The notes beneath the pieces are model-generated. The model saw only the letters and a list, made by a program, of their open reading frames with translations. It was not told the origin of the DNA and did not search any database. Positions 18,928 to 27,337 of a DNA stretch of 64,000 nucleotides are shown here, piece after piece. A program made the translations under genes and the position numbers. The stretch lies in contig CALUJA010000014.1 in NCBI GenBank assembly GCA_944320845.1, forward strand, positions 1 through 64,000, given 5' to 3'. The DNA comes from an uncultured Phocaeicola sp. Lineage in GTDB: Bacteria > Bacteroidota > Bacteroidia > Bacteroidales > Bacteroidaceae. How positions within the stretch are numbered: position 1 is the first letter of the stretch; every line of letters starts with the position of its first letter.

Positions 18928-18953
18928 TCTATTCTACAATATCTATTTACTAT

Positions 18954-19109
18954 TTATTTCTTAAGATATTCCTGTACTTTTTCATTCGGAACCATTTGTT
19001 CATCAAAAATATAAGCACCTGTCTTAGGCGACTTAACCATTTTGATAACTTTTGTATAAGAACGACCTTCTTTACCAGTCTGAAGGGTTGCAACTGTTTT
19101 CTTTGCCAT
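18954..19109 (-). CDS. DUF4295 family small basic protein
   Basis: A 51-residue lysine-rich protein (MAKKTVATLQTGKEGRSYTK at the N terminus, ending EQVQEYLKK). It belongs to the DUF4295 family, found next to L28 and L33 genes in Bacteroidetes, which suggests a ribosome-associated role; this is inference from position and charge. It begins 9 bp after rpmG and ends before a strong terminator. Confidence 0.9.
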   Translation of the reverse strand: MAKKTVATLQTGKEGRSYTKVIKMVKSPKTGAYIFDEQMVPNEKVQEYLKK

Positions 19110-19118
19110 GGCCTTTTA

Positions 19119-19307
19119 TTATTTGATTTCTTTATGAACTGTCACTCTCTTCAAAATAGGATTGTACTTTTTCAATTCCAATCTCTCTGTGGTATTTTTT
19201 CTATTTTTAGTTGTAATATAACGAGAAGTTCCCGGCATACCACTGTCCTTCATTTCAGTACATTCAAGGATTACCTGCACTCTATTACCTTTAGCTTTCT
19301 TTGCCAT
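19119..19307 (-). CDS. rpmG: 50S ribosomal protein L33
   Basis: A 62-residue L33 with the family pattern [41 protein letters not shown] and a basic C terminus. Only one of the four zinc cysteines found in zinc-type L33 is visible (Cys16), so this is the zinc-independent type. It lies between rpmB (17 bp upstream) and the DUF4295 gene. Confidence 0.97.
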   Translation of the reverse strand: MAKKAKGNRVQVILECTEMKDSGMPGTSRYITTKNRKNTTERLELKKYNPILKRVTVHKEIK

Positions 19308-19324
19308 AGTCTTTCTCCTTTTAA

Positions 19325-19585
19325 TTAACCTATAACTTTAATGCTTTTCCAATCGCAATAGCCTTTTGCTACAGCATCGTTCAGTGCCGCATCCAAGCCT
19401 TTCTTATTAATAATACGCAATCCGCGAGCACTAATGTTTAAACTAATCCAACAGTCTTGTTCTACATAATAGAACTTTTTAGTAAACAGATTCACATCAA
19501 ATGTTCTTTTTGTCCTTCTCTTTGAATGTGAAACATTGTTGCCAATCATGGCTCTCTTTCCGGTAATTTGACAAATTCTTGACAT
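19325..19585 (-). CDS. rpmB: 50S ribosomal protein L28
   Basis: An 86-residue L28 starting [22 protein letters not shown], the classical signature, with [15 protein letters not shown] and the C-terminal [15 protein letters not shown]. It is the first gene of rpmB-rpmG-DUF4295, with a well-spaced promoter about 50 bp upstream. Confidence 0.98.
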   Translation of the reverse strand: MSRICQITGKRAMIGNNVSHSKRRTKRTFDVNLFTKKFYYVEQDCWISLNISARGLRIINKKGLDAALNDAVAKGYCDWKSIKVIG

Positions 19586-19634
19586 TTTTTATCTAGTTTT
19601 TATAGTTTCATTCTTAGCTCCTTCAAACGGAGTG

Positions 19635-19666
19635 CAAAATAAGTGATATTATTTGATATATACAAA
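19635..19666 (-). promoter_or_regulatory. Probable rpmB promoter
   Basis: On the minus strand TTTG (19666-19663) lies 20 nt before TTATTTTG (19642-19635), one mismatch from TAnnTTTG. This would start transcription about 40 bp ahead of rpmB and separates the ribosomal operon from pncC upstream. Confidence 0.55.
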
Positions 19667-19689
19667 CATTTAATCAAGAAAATCTCTTT

Positions 19690-20190
19690 TTAATCCTCAT
19701 TTTCTTTATTTTGGCATAACTCCAACAACAACTGAAGAGCTTTCGCTGTAGCTGCCTGAATATTTTTCTCGCGTCCGTCATCTTCCGACAATTTAGCCGT
19801 AATGACATTTTCCTTATTTCCTGCGGCCACCCAAATAGTTCCGACAGGTTTATCTGGAGTTCCCCCGGCCGGTCCGGCAATACCCGACGTTGCTACTGCA
19901 TAATCAGTATTCAAAGTCTGCATTGCCCCATTCACCATTTCCTTTATTGTTTCTTCACTTACCGCCCCATAAGTATCCAATGTTTCTGCATTCACATGAA
20001 GCAATTCCCTTTTCACCTCATTGGCATAAGCAATGATTCCACCTTTATAAAAGCGAGAACTTCCAGGAATAGCTGTGATTATAGCTGCCACGTTTCCTGC
20101 CGTGCAACTTTCGGCGGTAGCCAGAGTAAATCCTTCTCTCCAGAAGATTTCACTAATCTCCTTACTTAATGTTTTGGTTTCTACTGACAT
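19690..20190 (-). CDS. pncC: CinA-like nicotinamide-nucleotide amidohydrolase
   Basis: A 166-residue stand-alone CinA C-terminal domain. It carries LATAESCTAGNVAAIIT and the loop ATSGIAGPAGGTPDKPVGTIW, typical of enzymes that deamidate nicotinamide mononucleotide to recycle pyridine nucleotides. The N-terminal MoaB-like half of full-length CinA is absent, as in E. coli PncC. It follows tsaD by 24 bp and is probably the last gene of map-tsaD-pncC. Confidence 0.92.
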   Translation of the reverse strand: MSVETKTLSKEISEIFWREGFTLATAESCTAGNVAAIITAIPGSSRFYKGGIIAYANEVKRELLHVNAETLDTYGAVSEETIKEMVNGAMQTLNTDYAVATSGIAGPAGGTPDKPVGTIWVAAGNKENVITAKLSEDDGREKNIQAATAKALQLLLELCQNKENED

Positions 20191-20214
20191 AAACTCTTTA
20201 ATATTTTAAAATGA

Positions 20215-21237
20215 TTATTTTATTGTCACCCTTGAATAAGCCGGCTTGTCTATCGAACAGAAATCCTTATCCAAAAATTTGTAATACCCGGTAATTGCAA
20301 TCATTGCCGCATTGTCTGTAGTGTATCCAAACTTGGGTATATAGATATTCCATCCGTATTTAGAAGCATGCTCGCGGAATGCATTTCTCAAGCCATTGTT
20401 AGCAGACACTCCTCCTGCTACCGCCACCTCATTGATACCCGTATCCTTAACTGCTTTACGCAATTTATCCATCAGAATATCTACGATTGTCTTTTCCAGA
20501 GAAGCGGCAAGATCAGCCTTATGATGCTCAATGAAGTCTGCATCCTCCTTCAGCCATTCACGAAGCGAATACAAGAAAGAAGTCTTCAGTCCACTGAAAC
20601 TATAATCATAGCCTGACAGATGGGGTTTGCTGAAAGTAAAGGCATCCGGATTTCCTTGCCGGGCCAGTTTGTCTATGATAGGCCCTCCCGGATAGCCCAA
20701 TCCCATCACTTTCGAACATTTGTCAATAGCCTCGCCGGCCGCATCATCTATTGTCTGCCCCAAGACCTCCATGTCATTGTAAGCATTCACACGGATTATC
20801 TGTGAATTTCCTCCAGACACCAACAGGCATATAAAAGGATAATGAGGCTGATTTACATCTTCGTCTGATTCTTTTATAAAATGAGCCAGCACATGGCCCT
20901 GCAGATGATTCACTTCTATCATCGGAATTCCCAATGACCGAGCCAATCCTTTGGCAAACGAAACGCCTACCAACAAAGACCCCATCAAGCCTGGCCCCCG
21001 TGTAAAGGCTACTGCACTCAATTCATCTTTTGAAACTCCGGCACGCTTCAAGGCTTCCGACACCACCGGAACAATATTCTGCTGATGTGCACGTGACGCC
21101 AATTCGGGAACAACCCCTCCGTAAGCTTCATGCACTGCCTGACTTGCTATGACACTCGACAACAACACTCCGTTTCTGATTACAGCAGCCGAAGTATCGT
21201 CGCACGACGACTCTATTCCCAATATAGTTATATCCAT
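20215..21237 (-). CDS. tsaD: tRNA N6-threonylcarbamoyladenosine transferase subunit
   Basis: TsaD (Kae1/Gcp) transfers threonylcarbamoyl from TC-AMP to A37 of ANN-decoding tRNAs, with TsaB and TsaE. The 340-residue protein has GIESSCDDTSAAV at the N terminus, metal-binding histidines in VNHLQGHVLAHF, the LLVSGGNS phosphate loop and VAVAGGVSANNGLR. It begins 14 bp after map. No deviation from the family is seen. Confidence 0.98.
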   Translation of the reverse strand: MDITILGIESSCDDTSAAVIRNGVLLSSVIASQAVHEAYGGVVPELASRAHQQNIVPVVSEALKRAGVSKDELSAVAFTRGPGLMGSLLVGVSFAKGLARSLGIPMIEVNHLQGHVLAHFIKESDEDVNQPHYPFICLLVSGGNSQIIRVNAYNDMEVLGQTIDDAAGEAIDKCSKVMGLGYPGGPIIDKLARQGNPDAFTFSKPHLSGYDYSFSGLKTSFLYSLREWLKEDADFIEHHKADLAASLEKTIVDILMDKLRKAVKDTGINEVAVAGGVSANNGLRNAFREHASKYGWNIYIPKFGYTTDNAAMIAITGYYKFLDKDFCSIDKPAYSRVTIK

Positions 21238-21251
21238 TTCTTCCTAATTAA

Positions 21252-22106
21252 TTAATGTGTCAATATCTCAAGTCCATGTTCCGTCATCACAAAAGTATGC
21301 TCCCACTGAGCCGAAGGAAGCTCATCTTCCGTCACGACAGTCCATCCGTCTTCTTCATCGATAAAGACCTCCCATGTCCCCATATTAATCATCGGCTCGA
21401 TTGTGAATACCATACCCGGCACCAGCAGCATCCCTGTTCCCTTTTTACCGAAATGTTCCACATCCGGTTCTTCGTGAAATTCGACACCGACACCATGACC
21501 GCACAAATCGCGAACTACCGAAAAGCCGTTTTTCTTGGCATGTTTCTCTATTGCATGGCCTATATCGCCCACAAAGCCAAACGGCTTTGCCGCTTCCATC
21601 CCGATTTCCAGACATTCTTTCGCCACACGAACCAGCTTTTCTTTTTGAGGGGTTGTCTTTCCAATGACGAACATCCGAGATGCGTCTGCATAATATCCGT
21701 CAAGGATGGTGGTGCAATCCACATTAATTATATCCCCTTCCTCCAGGATTTCTTCTTCATTCGGTATTCCATGACATACGACCTCGTTTATCGAGGTACA
21801 ACAACTTTTCGGAAAGCCTTCATAACCTAATGTAGCAGGAATCGCTCCGTGAGCCACCGTATAATCATAAACCAGCTTGTCTATATCCGCCGTGCTCATG
21901 CCGGCATGAATCTCTTTCTCCACCAAATCCAGCACCGCGGTATTGATTAATCCGCTTTTTCTGATTCCTTCTATCTGTTCCGGAGTCTTTATCAGCTCAC
22001 GGGTAGGGACCAGATGGCCTCTGTCCTGATAATAGAGCACCTTTTTGTCCAATTCTGTCAATTCCGCGCCTTTAGGAATCCTCCAGTTCATCTTATTTCT
22101 TTTCAT
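21252..22106 (-). CDS. map: Type I methionine aminopeptidase
   Basis: Removes the initiator methionine from nascent proteins. The 284-residue protein has a roughly 35-residue N-terminal extension before the pita-bread fold, which starts near RELIKTPEQIEGIRKSG. Metal ligands are in NVDCTTILDGYYADASRMF (two Asp), LCGHGVGVEFHEEP (His) and the glutamates in MVFTIEPM and near the C terminus (SAQWEHTF). It heads the map-tsaD-pncC run. The extension is typical of Bacteroidetes copies. Confidence 0.97.
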   Translation of the reverse strand: MKRNKMNWRIPKGAELTELDKKVLYYQDRGHLVPTRELIKTPEQIEGIRKSGLINTAVLDLVEKEIHAGMSTADIDKLVYDYTVAHGAIPATLGYEGFPKSCCTSINEVVCHGIPNEEEILEEGDIINVDCTTILDGYYADASRMFVIGKTTPQKEKLVRVAKECLEIGMEAAKPFGFVGDIGHAIEKHAKKNGFSVVRDLCGHGVGVEFHEEPDVEHFGKKGTGMLLVPGMVFTIEPMINMGTWEVFIDEEDGWTVVTEDELPSAQWEHTFVMTEHGLEILTH

Positions 22107-22131
22107 GGTTTTCTTTCCTTATAAGCTGATG

Positions 22132-22139
22132 CAAAGTTA
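22132..22139 (-). promoter_or_regulatory. Candidate map -7 box
   Basis: TAACTTTG on the minus strand matches TAnnTTTG, 26 bp ahead of map. No TTTG is found at the -33 spacing. Confidence 0.4.
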
Positions 22140-22193
22140 ACAGAAAAAAATGGAATAATCCATGTTATTCTGACAAAAACTATGTTTTGTTTT

Positions 22194-22865
22194 TTACATG
22201 ACTTTATGGACTGTCACACCTGGATAATCGTGTAGAAACATCAGCAATATGCCTTCTTCGTCCATCCGTTTGGCCTTTATGACCATACTGACATGGAATA
22301 CGGTCTTTCCCGAGGCGGACTCTCTCTTCATCTCATACGAGGAAATACGATAATCCGCCGAGTTGAATCTTGCAGAAATGGCTTTCAAGGCCGATTCGTC
22401 ATCCGTCGTAAAGTCTATAATCATGCTCCGCATGCCCATACTCTTGAAACACCGGCTCAATGCCTCAAGTCCGACAAGCACCATCAGCGTAGCGGCTATT
22501 CCCAACAGATACATGCCTGCTCCCACCGCCAGTCCGATACCGGCCGTAGCCCACACCCCAGCAGCCGTAGTCAGCCCTCTGACCACTTGCTTCTGCAGCA
22601 AGATTATGGTTCCCGCCCCGATAAAGCCGATGCCGCTTACAACCTGAGCGGCCAAACGACTCGGATCCAGATGAATCAAATCCGCTTTCAACACATCCGT
22701 AAAACCATATTGCGAGACAATCATCATCAGAGCACTGCCCAATGCCACCAAAAAATGAGTACGGTATCCTGCCTCCTTCGCGCGATATTCGCGCTCAAGA
22801 CCTATCAAGACTCCCATCAAGCCTGCAACAAAAAGCCTGCACACAAAATCCACACACAAGTTCAT
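22194..22865 (-). CDS. MgtC/SapB family membrane protein
   Basis: A 223-residue protein with four or five hydrophobic spans in residues 1-135. GVLIGLEREYRAKEAGYRTH near the N terminus and GIGFIGAGTIIL are family signatures. A C-terminal cytosolic ACT-like domain (residues about 145-223, MIIDFTTDDESALKAISARF) follows. MgtC relatives inhibit F-ATPase or affect magnesium and pH homeostasis in some pathogens; here the role is unknown. It is single, divergent from the HAD phosphatase. Confidence 0.9.
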   Translation of the reverse strand: MNLCVDFVCRLFVAGLMGVLIGLEREYRAKEAGYRTHFLVALGSALMMIVSQYGFTDVLKADLIHLDPSRLAAQVVSGIGFIGAGTIILLQKQVVRGLTTAAGVWATAGIGLAVGAGMYLLGIAATLMVLVGLEALSRCFKSMGMRSMIIDFTTDDESALKAISARFNSADYRISSYEMKRESASGKTVFHVSMVIKAKRMDEEGILLMFLHDYPGVTVHKVM

Positions 22866-22925
22866 AACGCATCCTCCTTTGGCATTAGTTTTCCGAAAGA
22901 TACGAAAAAAACTGGAATTTTATAT

Positions 22926-22933
22926 TATATTTG
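22926..22933 (+). promoter_or_regulatory. Candidate -7 box for the HAD gene
   Basis: TATATTTG matches TAnnTTTG. It would give a transcript start near 22940 and thus a leader of about 130 nt before the preferred ATG at 23071. Confidence 0.4.
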
Positions 22934-23070
22934 TAGAAGAAATGTCGAATCCTCCCTGCTTGTCCCGCAACGGCAAGGAGAAAAAACCGTCTTTGCGGCA
23001 TCCGGGAAGAAACGGGAAAGAGCGGATTCGGGATATTCGCCTTCAACAACCGCATAACATTGTATACATT

Positions 23071-23901
23071 ATGGAATATAAACTGTTGGTATTAGATTTA
23101 GACGGTACCCTGACGAATTCGAGAAAAGAAATAACCGAACGTACCAAAAGCACCTTAATCAAGGCTCAGCAGCAGGGGCTGAAGATTGTACTTGCATCCG
23201 GACGGCCTACTTACGGAGTCGCCCCACTGGCCGACCAACTGGAACTGCAGAAATACGAGGGCTACATTCTTTCATACAACGGCGGTGAAATCATTGACTG
23301 GAAGACACGGGAGCTGATGTATAAGAAACTGCTTGACAATGATGTGCTCCCCTATCTGTATCACTGCGCCAAAGAAAATGACTTCGCAATCGTAACATAC
23401 GAAAACGAATATGTGCTGACAGAGACGCCCGATGACGAATATGTGTTGAAAGAAGCCTTGCTCAACGTAATGAAAATCAAAAAGACAGAAGACTTCCTTG
23501 AAACTGTAAAGCATCCCATAACCAAATGCCTGATAGTGGGCGAGCCCACACGCCTGGCCATACTGGAAAAGGAAATGTATGAGCAGCTGAAAGACCGGAT
23601 GGGAGTATTCCGTTCAGAGCCTTATTTCCTTGAACTGGTGCCCAAAGGCATAGACAAGGCACAGTCGCTCGCCGTACTGCTAAAGGAAATCGGGATGACA
23701 AAAGATGAGATGATAGCAGTAGGCGACGGTTTCAATGATTTATCCATGATTAAATACGCCGGTCTGGGAGTAGCAATGGCCAATGCTCAGGACACGGTAA
23801 AAGAGGCGGCAGACTTTATCACTCTTTCCAACGACGAAGACGGCGTAGCCCATGTGGTGGAAAAGTTCTGCCTGACAGCCGGTACAGAAGCATCCGCTTG
23901 A
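23071..23901 (+). CDS. Cof-type HAD-IIB phosphatase
   Basis: A 276-residue haloacid-dehalogenase phosphatase: motif I LVLDLDGTLTNS at the N terminus, motif II LASGRPTYG, a C2-type cap between them and the third motif, then KAQSLAVLL and motif IV GDGFNDLSMI. Family members dephosphorylate sugar phosphates or flavin mononucleotide; the substrate cannot be read. The frame is open back to 22879, but MEYKLLVLDLDG is the usual family N terminus. It is monocistronic, ending in a shared hairpin with the convergent serine palmitoyltransferase gene. Confidence 0.9.
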   Translation: MEYKLLVLDLDGTLTNSRKEITERTKSTLIKAQQQGLKIVLASGRPTYGVAPLADQLELQKYEGYILSYNGGEIIDWKTRELMYKKLLDNDVLPYLYHCAKENDFAIVTYENEYVLTETPDDEYVLKEALLNVMKIKKTEDFLETVKHPITKCLIVGEPTRLAILEKEMYEQLKDRMGVFRSEPYFLELVPKGIDKAQSLAVLLKEIGMTKDEMIAVGDGFNDLSMIKYAGLGVAMANAQDTVKEAADFITLSNDEDGVAHVVEKFCLTAGTEASA

Positions 23902-23960
23902 AATTTCATCTGCACCAAACGGCATCTTTATATGCATACGGCAAAGATTCGGCCATATCA

Positions 23961-23996
23961 AAAGGCCGGCAGTCTCATGCAAGACTGCCGGCCTTT
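23961..23996. terminator. Bidirectional terminator, HAD gene / spt
   Basis: A perfect 15-bp stem AAAGGCCGGCAGTCT (23961-23975) / AGACTGCCGGCCTTT (23982-23996) with a 6-nt loop separates convergent genes. Short T runs leave the stem in both directions. Confidence 0.85.
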
Positions 23997-24021
23997 CGAA
24001 TATATCCAGTTTTTTGTCAGA

Positions 24022-25209
24022 TTACTTCAAGATGTCCAACTGTTTAAAGCACTTGACAAGCTTGTCAATCGCAAAATCAACCTGCTCTTTCGTATGGGTA
24101 GCCATTAATGCAAACCGCACCAGTGTATCTTGCGGCGCGCATGCCGGAGGAATAACCGGATTTATGAACACGCCTTCATCGAAGGCCAGCTTGGTAACTT
24201 CGAACGTCTTGTCCGTATCGCGCACATACAGCGGAATAATCGGACTTTCCGTATCACCTATTTCAAATCCGGCATCACGGAAGTTCTTTAAGGCGTAGTT
24301 GGTAATCTCCCACAGTTTTTCCTGGCGCTCAGGCTCTGTCTTCAATATATGAAGGGCCTCCTTTGCAGCAGCCGTAGCGGCAGGCGTGTTACTTGCCTGG
24401 AAAATATATGAACGAGCATTGTGGCGCAGCCAGTTGATGACATCCTTGTCTCCCGCGACAAAACCGCCAATTGATGCCAGTGACTTGCTGAATGTTCCCA
24501 TAATCAAATCCACATCGGCCGTAACCCCAAAATGGTCGCAGACACCACGCCCGTTCCGTCCGAATACGCCAAGACCGTGCGCTTCATCCACATATATCGC
24601 GGCATTGTACTTCTTCTTCAGGCGTACAATCTCAGGCAGATTGGCCAAATCCCCTTCCATTGAGAATACACTGTCGACCACAATCAGCTTTAATGCATTC
24701 GGCTCACACTTCTGAAGCTCTCTCTCCAGAGCTTCCATATCGTTATGCTTGTATTTCAGTTGGGTGGCAAAAGAAAGACGACGCCCGTCAACGATGGAAG
24801 CATGGTCGCGGTCGTCGCATATGATATAGTCTCCGCGTCCGGCCAGCTGAGGGATAACCCCTTCGTTCACCGTGAATCCGGTAGAAAAGCACAAGGCCTC
24901 ATCCTTTCCTACAAACTCAGCCAATTCCTTTTCCAACTCGATATGAATATCAAGTGTACCATTCAAAAGACGGGAGCCTGCGCATCCCGTACCGTATTTC
25001 CGGGTAGCGGCTATCGCGGCATCAATAATACGCTTGTCGTAAGTCAGCCCCATATAAGAATTAGAGCCGAACATCAAGACTTTTTTCCCATCCATCATTA
25101 CCTCTGTATTCTGGGCGCTGTCTATTTCGCGGAAGTAAGGATACACTCCCCTCTCCATATACATCTGAGGCACTCTGTATTTGCTCAATCTGTCTTGTAG
25201 TATTCCCAT
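24022..25209 (-). CDS. spt: Serine palmitoyltransferase (alpha-oxoamine synthase family)
   Basis: A 395-residue PLP enzyme of the AONS family that condenses serine with an acyl thioester to start sphingolipid synthesis. The PLP lysine is Lys242 in GTFSKSLASIGG, with DEAH at 208-211 and GTGCAGSRLLNG at 73-84. In Bacteroides the close homologue of this type is the serine palmitoyltransferase required for sphingolipids; the related KBL and BioF have different contexts (tdh or bio genes), which are absent here. It faces a lipid kinase gene head-to-head, which supports a lipid role. Confidence 0.88.
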   Translation of the reverse strand: MGILQDRLSKYRVPQMYMERGVYPYFREIDSAQNTEVMMDGKKVLMFGSNSYMGLTYDKRIIDAAIAATRKYGTGCAGSRLLNGTLDIHIELEKELAEFVGKDEALCFSTGFTVNEGVIPQLAGRGDYIICDDRDHASIVDGRRLSFATQLKYKHNDMEALERELQKCEPNALKLIVVDSVFSMEGDLANLPEIVRLKKKYNAAIYVDEAHGLGVFGRNGRGVCDHFGVTADVDLIMGTFSKSLASIGGFVAGDKDVINWLRHNARSYIFQASNTPAATAAAKEALHILKTEPERQEKLWEITNYALKNFRDAGFEIGDTESPIIPLYVRDTDKTFEVTKLAFDEGVFINPVIPPACAPQDTLVRFALMATHTKEQVDFAIDKLVKCFKQLDILK

Positions 25210-25280
25210 ATTTTTACTCTCGTAAGCCGTCTCCGGCTATTATTACATTTTTTATTATCACTAATCGTAAAAACAGGCTG

Positions 25281-25314
25281 CAAAGATAATAAATTCTGTT
25301 TATATAGACACAAA
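25281..25314 (-). promoter_or_regulatory. Probable spt promoter
   Basis: On the minus strand TATCTTTG (25288-25281) matches TAnnTTTG and TTTG (25314-25311) lies 22 nt upstream. The leader to spt would be about 65 nt. Confidence 0.5.
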
Positions 25315-25381
25315 CGACAGAAAAAAACTTCTTTTCCCGTCAAATCTTTTCAAAATACAAGGATTTTCAAATAGGGAATAT

Positions 25382-25389
25382 TATTTTTG
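25382..25389 (+). promoter_or_regulatory. Candidate lipid kinase -7 box
   Basis: TATTTTTG matches TAnnTTTG, 29 bp ahead of the ATG at 25419. It is divergent from the spt promoter with about 95 bp between the two boxes. Confidence 0.45.
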
Positions 25390-25418
25390 TACGCCGATTC
25401 AAACAACAACCAAAGGAT

Positions 25419-26453
25419 ATGGAGCAAAAGAAACGCATAATATTTGTGGTCAACCCCATCTCTGGGACAAACGGAAAAGATGTTATATTGCGCTTGGTCG
25501 GCGAACTGCTGGACAGTTCCAAATACGACTACTCCATCCGTAAGACAGAATATGCGGGACACGCCGCAGAAATAGCCCGGCAAGCGGTAGCGGACGGCGC
25601 GGACATAGTGGTCGCCATCGGAGGTGACGGGACAATCAACGAAATCGGACGGTCACTGATACATACTGACACGGCTTTAGGAATCATCCCCTGCGGCTCG
25701 GGGAACGGTTTGGCGCGCCATCTCCACATTCCCCTCGACCCGAAAGGAGCCATCTATACGCTCAACGCCGGAATCATCAAGACCATCGACTACGGAATCA
25801 TAGACGGACACCCGTTTTTCTGCACTTGCGGTGTGGGATTCGATGCTTTCGTCAGCCTGAAATTCGCTGACTCCGAAAAGCGGGGACTGCTCACCTACCT
25901 GGAAAACACCCTGCACGAAAGTCTTACTTACCGGCCCGAAACCTATGAGATAGAGAACTCCACGGGCTCTGTCCGCTACAAAGCGTTTTTGATAGCATGC
26001 GCCAACGCCTCCCAATACGGAAACAACGCATACATCGCCCCGCAAGCGTCTCTGACCGACGGCATGATGGACATCACCATACTCGAGCCTTTCACCGTGC
26101 TGGATGTGCCTTCGCTCTCCTTCCAACTGTTTAACAAGACGATTGACCAGAACAGTTGCATCAAGACCATGCGAGACGACCATATCGTCATTCACCGCAA
26201 GAAGGAAGGCGTTTTCCACTTCGACGGCGACCCTGCCATGGGAGGGAAAGACCTGAAAGTAGAAATCGTTCACTCGGGCCTGCGGGTCATCGCCCCCATG
26301 AAACCGGCAAGAATGTATGAGCAGCCGTTCAACATCCTTCAGCACTTCACCGACTTTATCGGCAGACGCCCCATCAGCACAAGCATATCCGACAGGCACA
26401 AACAGCTGCTCATGCTCAACCAGAACATTCTGAGAAAACTTTCTAAGAAGTGA
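25419..26453 (+). CDS. Diacylglycerol kinase-family lipid kinase
   Basis: A 344-residue cytosolic lipid kinase. VVNPISGTNGKD (10-21), the nucleotide loop AIGGDGTINE (66-75) and PCGSGNGLARHL (91-102) are the DAGK catalytic-domain motifs. A C-terminal beta domain carries FHFDGDPAM. Homologues phosphorylate diacylglycerol, ceramide or sphingoid bases. Being divergent from serine palmitoyltransferase suggests a sphingoid substrate, but this is inference. The last 45 residues are basic and lineage-specific. The stop overlaps the trmN6 3' end by 11 bp. Confidence 0.85.
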   Translation: MEQKKRIIFVVNPISGTNGKDVILRLVGELLDSSKYDYSIRKTEYAGHAAEIARQAVADGADIVVAIGGDGTINEIGRSLIHTDTALGIIPCGSGNGLARHLHIPLDPKGAIYTLNAGIIKTIDYGIIDGHPFFCTCGVGFDAFVSLKFADSEKRGLLTYLENTLHESLTYRPETYEIENSTGSVRYKAFLIACANASQYGNNAYIAPQASLTDGMMDITILEPFTVLDVPSLSFQLFNKTIDQNSCIKTMRDDHIVIHRKKEGVFHFDGDPAMGGKDLKVEIVHSGLRVIAPMKPARMYEQPFNILQHFTDFIGRRPISTSISDRHKQLLMLNQNILRKLSKK

Positions 26454-27162
26454 CAAAGAGATAATAGTCTTTTACCAGCTCCACAAACTCAGGAGTATAT
26501 ACTTTGGGAGAGGCTTCAATGGCCAGCCGCCCCACTTCCGTTTCGGGCACTGCATGCTTGACAAACGACATCAAAACCCTTTTCGGGGACATCCCTGCCC
26601 TGTGAGAGACCCATGTCTGCCTTTTCAGCCAGAGTTTCCGCCGCACAGCGAGCGAAATGAAATCAGCGGCTGCACCGGCGGGCAACACCACAGAAAAAGC
26701 GCCGTCGTCCGACAAAAGCCGCGATGCCGCCTCCAAAAGAGACGGAAAGTCCAGTTCATCGGTATGGCGGGCCGTGTTCCGTTTCGTTTCAGGGCATTTC
26801 ACCTTTTCCACGAAATAAGGAGGATTGGACAATATGACATCAAACCGGCCGTCATACTCCGCCGGCATCGCCTTTACATCCTGACACGCCACGGTCATCC
26901 TCCCGCCCCACGGCGATTCGTCCGCATTCTGCCGCGCCTGAAGCGCGGCATCCCGGTCTATGTCTACCGCCAATATCTCGGCGTCACACCGCTGGGCGGC
27001 CATCAGCGCAATCACTCCCGTGCCAGTCCCTATATCCAGCACATTTTTCGCCCGAGAAACATCCGCCCACGCCCCAAGCAAAACGGCATCCGTCCCCACC
27101 TTCATGGCGCACTTGTCATGACAGACCACAAACTTCTTGAATTTAAAAAAAGGATTCGGCAT
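26443..27162 (-). CDS. trmN6: tRNA1(Val) (adenine-37-N6)-methyltransferase
   Basis: Start at 27162 (MPNPFFKFKKF) is preferred; an upstream frame to 27582 runs antisense into lon. The 239-residue protein is a class I SAM methyltransferase of the YfiC/TrmN6 type: DIGTGTGV (43-50) binds SAM, and NPPY (113-116) is the base-flipping catalytic motif of amino-methyltransferases. The N-terminal FKFKKFVVCHDKCAMKVGTDAVLLGAW is the family signature. The last 11 bp overlap the convergent lipid kinase gene. Confidence 0.92.
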   Translation of the reverse strand: MPNPFFKFKKFVVCHDKCAMKVGTDAVLLGAWADVSRAKNVLDIGTGTGVIALMAAQRCDAEILAVDIDRDAALQARQNADESPWGGRMTVACQDVKAMPAEYDGRFDVILSNPPYFVEKVKCPETKRNTARHTDELDFPSLLEAASRLLSDDGAFSVVLPAGAAADFISLAVRRKLWLKRQTWVSHRAGMSPKRVLMSFVKHAVPETEVGRLAIEASPKVYTPEFVELVKDYYLFVTS

Positions 27163-27187
27163 CTTCCAAAATTTTGTTTTCCGCCTC

Positions 27188-27195
27188 CAAAAATA
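27188..27195 (-). promoter_or_regulatory. Candidate trmN6 -7 box
   Basis: TATTTTTG on the minus strand, 26 bp upstream of the trmN6 start, matches TAnnTTTG. No correctly spaced TTTG is seen. Confidence 0.35.
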
Positions 27196-27263
27196 CATAT
27201 TATGCAGACAAACCAACAATAAAGTACGGATATTTACGATTATTAAATGAATTGGCACTAATG

Positions 27264-27298
27264 TTTGTTCCGTATTTAATCCGGAATGTTTAACTTTG
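27264..27298 (+). promoter_or_regulatory. Probable lon promoter
   Basis: TTTG (27264-27267) and TAACTTTG (27291-27298) are separated by 23 nt, slightly longer than the common spacing. The boxes are about 40 bp ahead of lon. No CIRCE element is visible. Confidence 0.5.
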
Positions 27299-27337
27299 TA
27301 GCCGCTTAAAAAGAAAGCAAAAACACGCTTAGGACTT

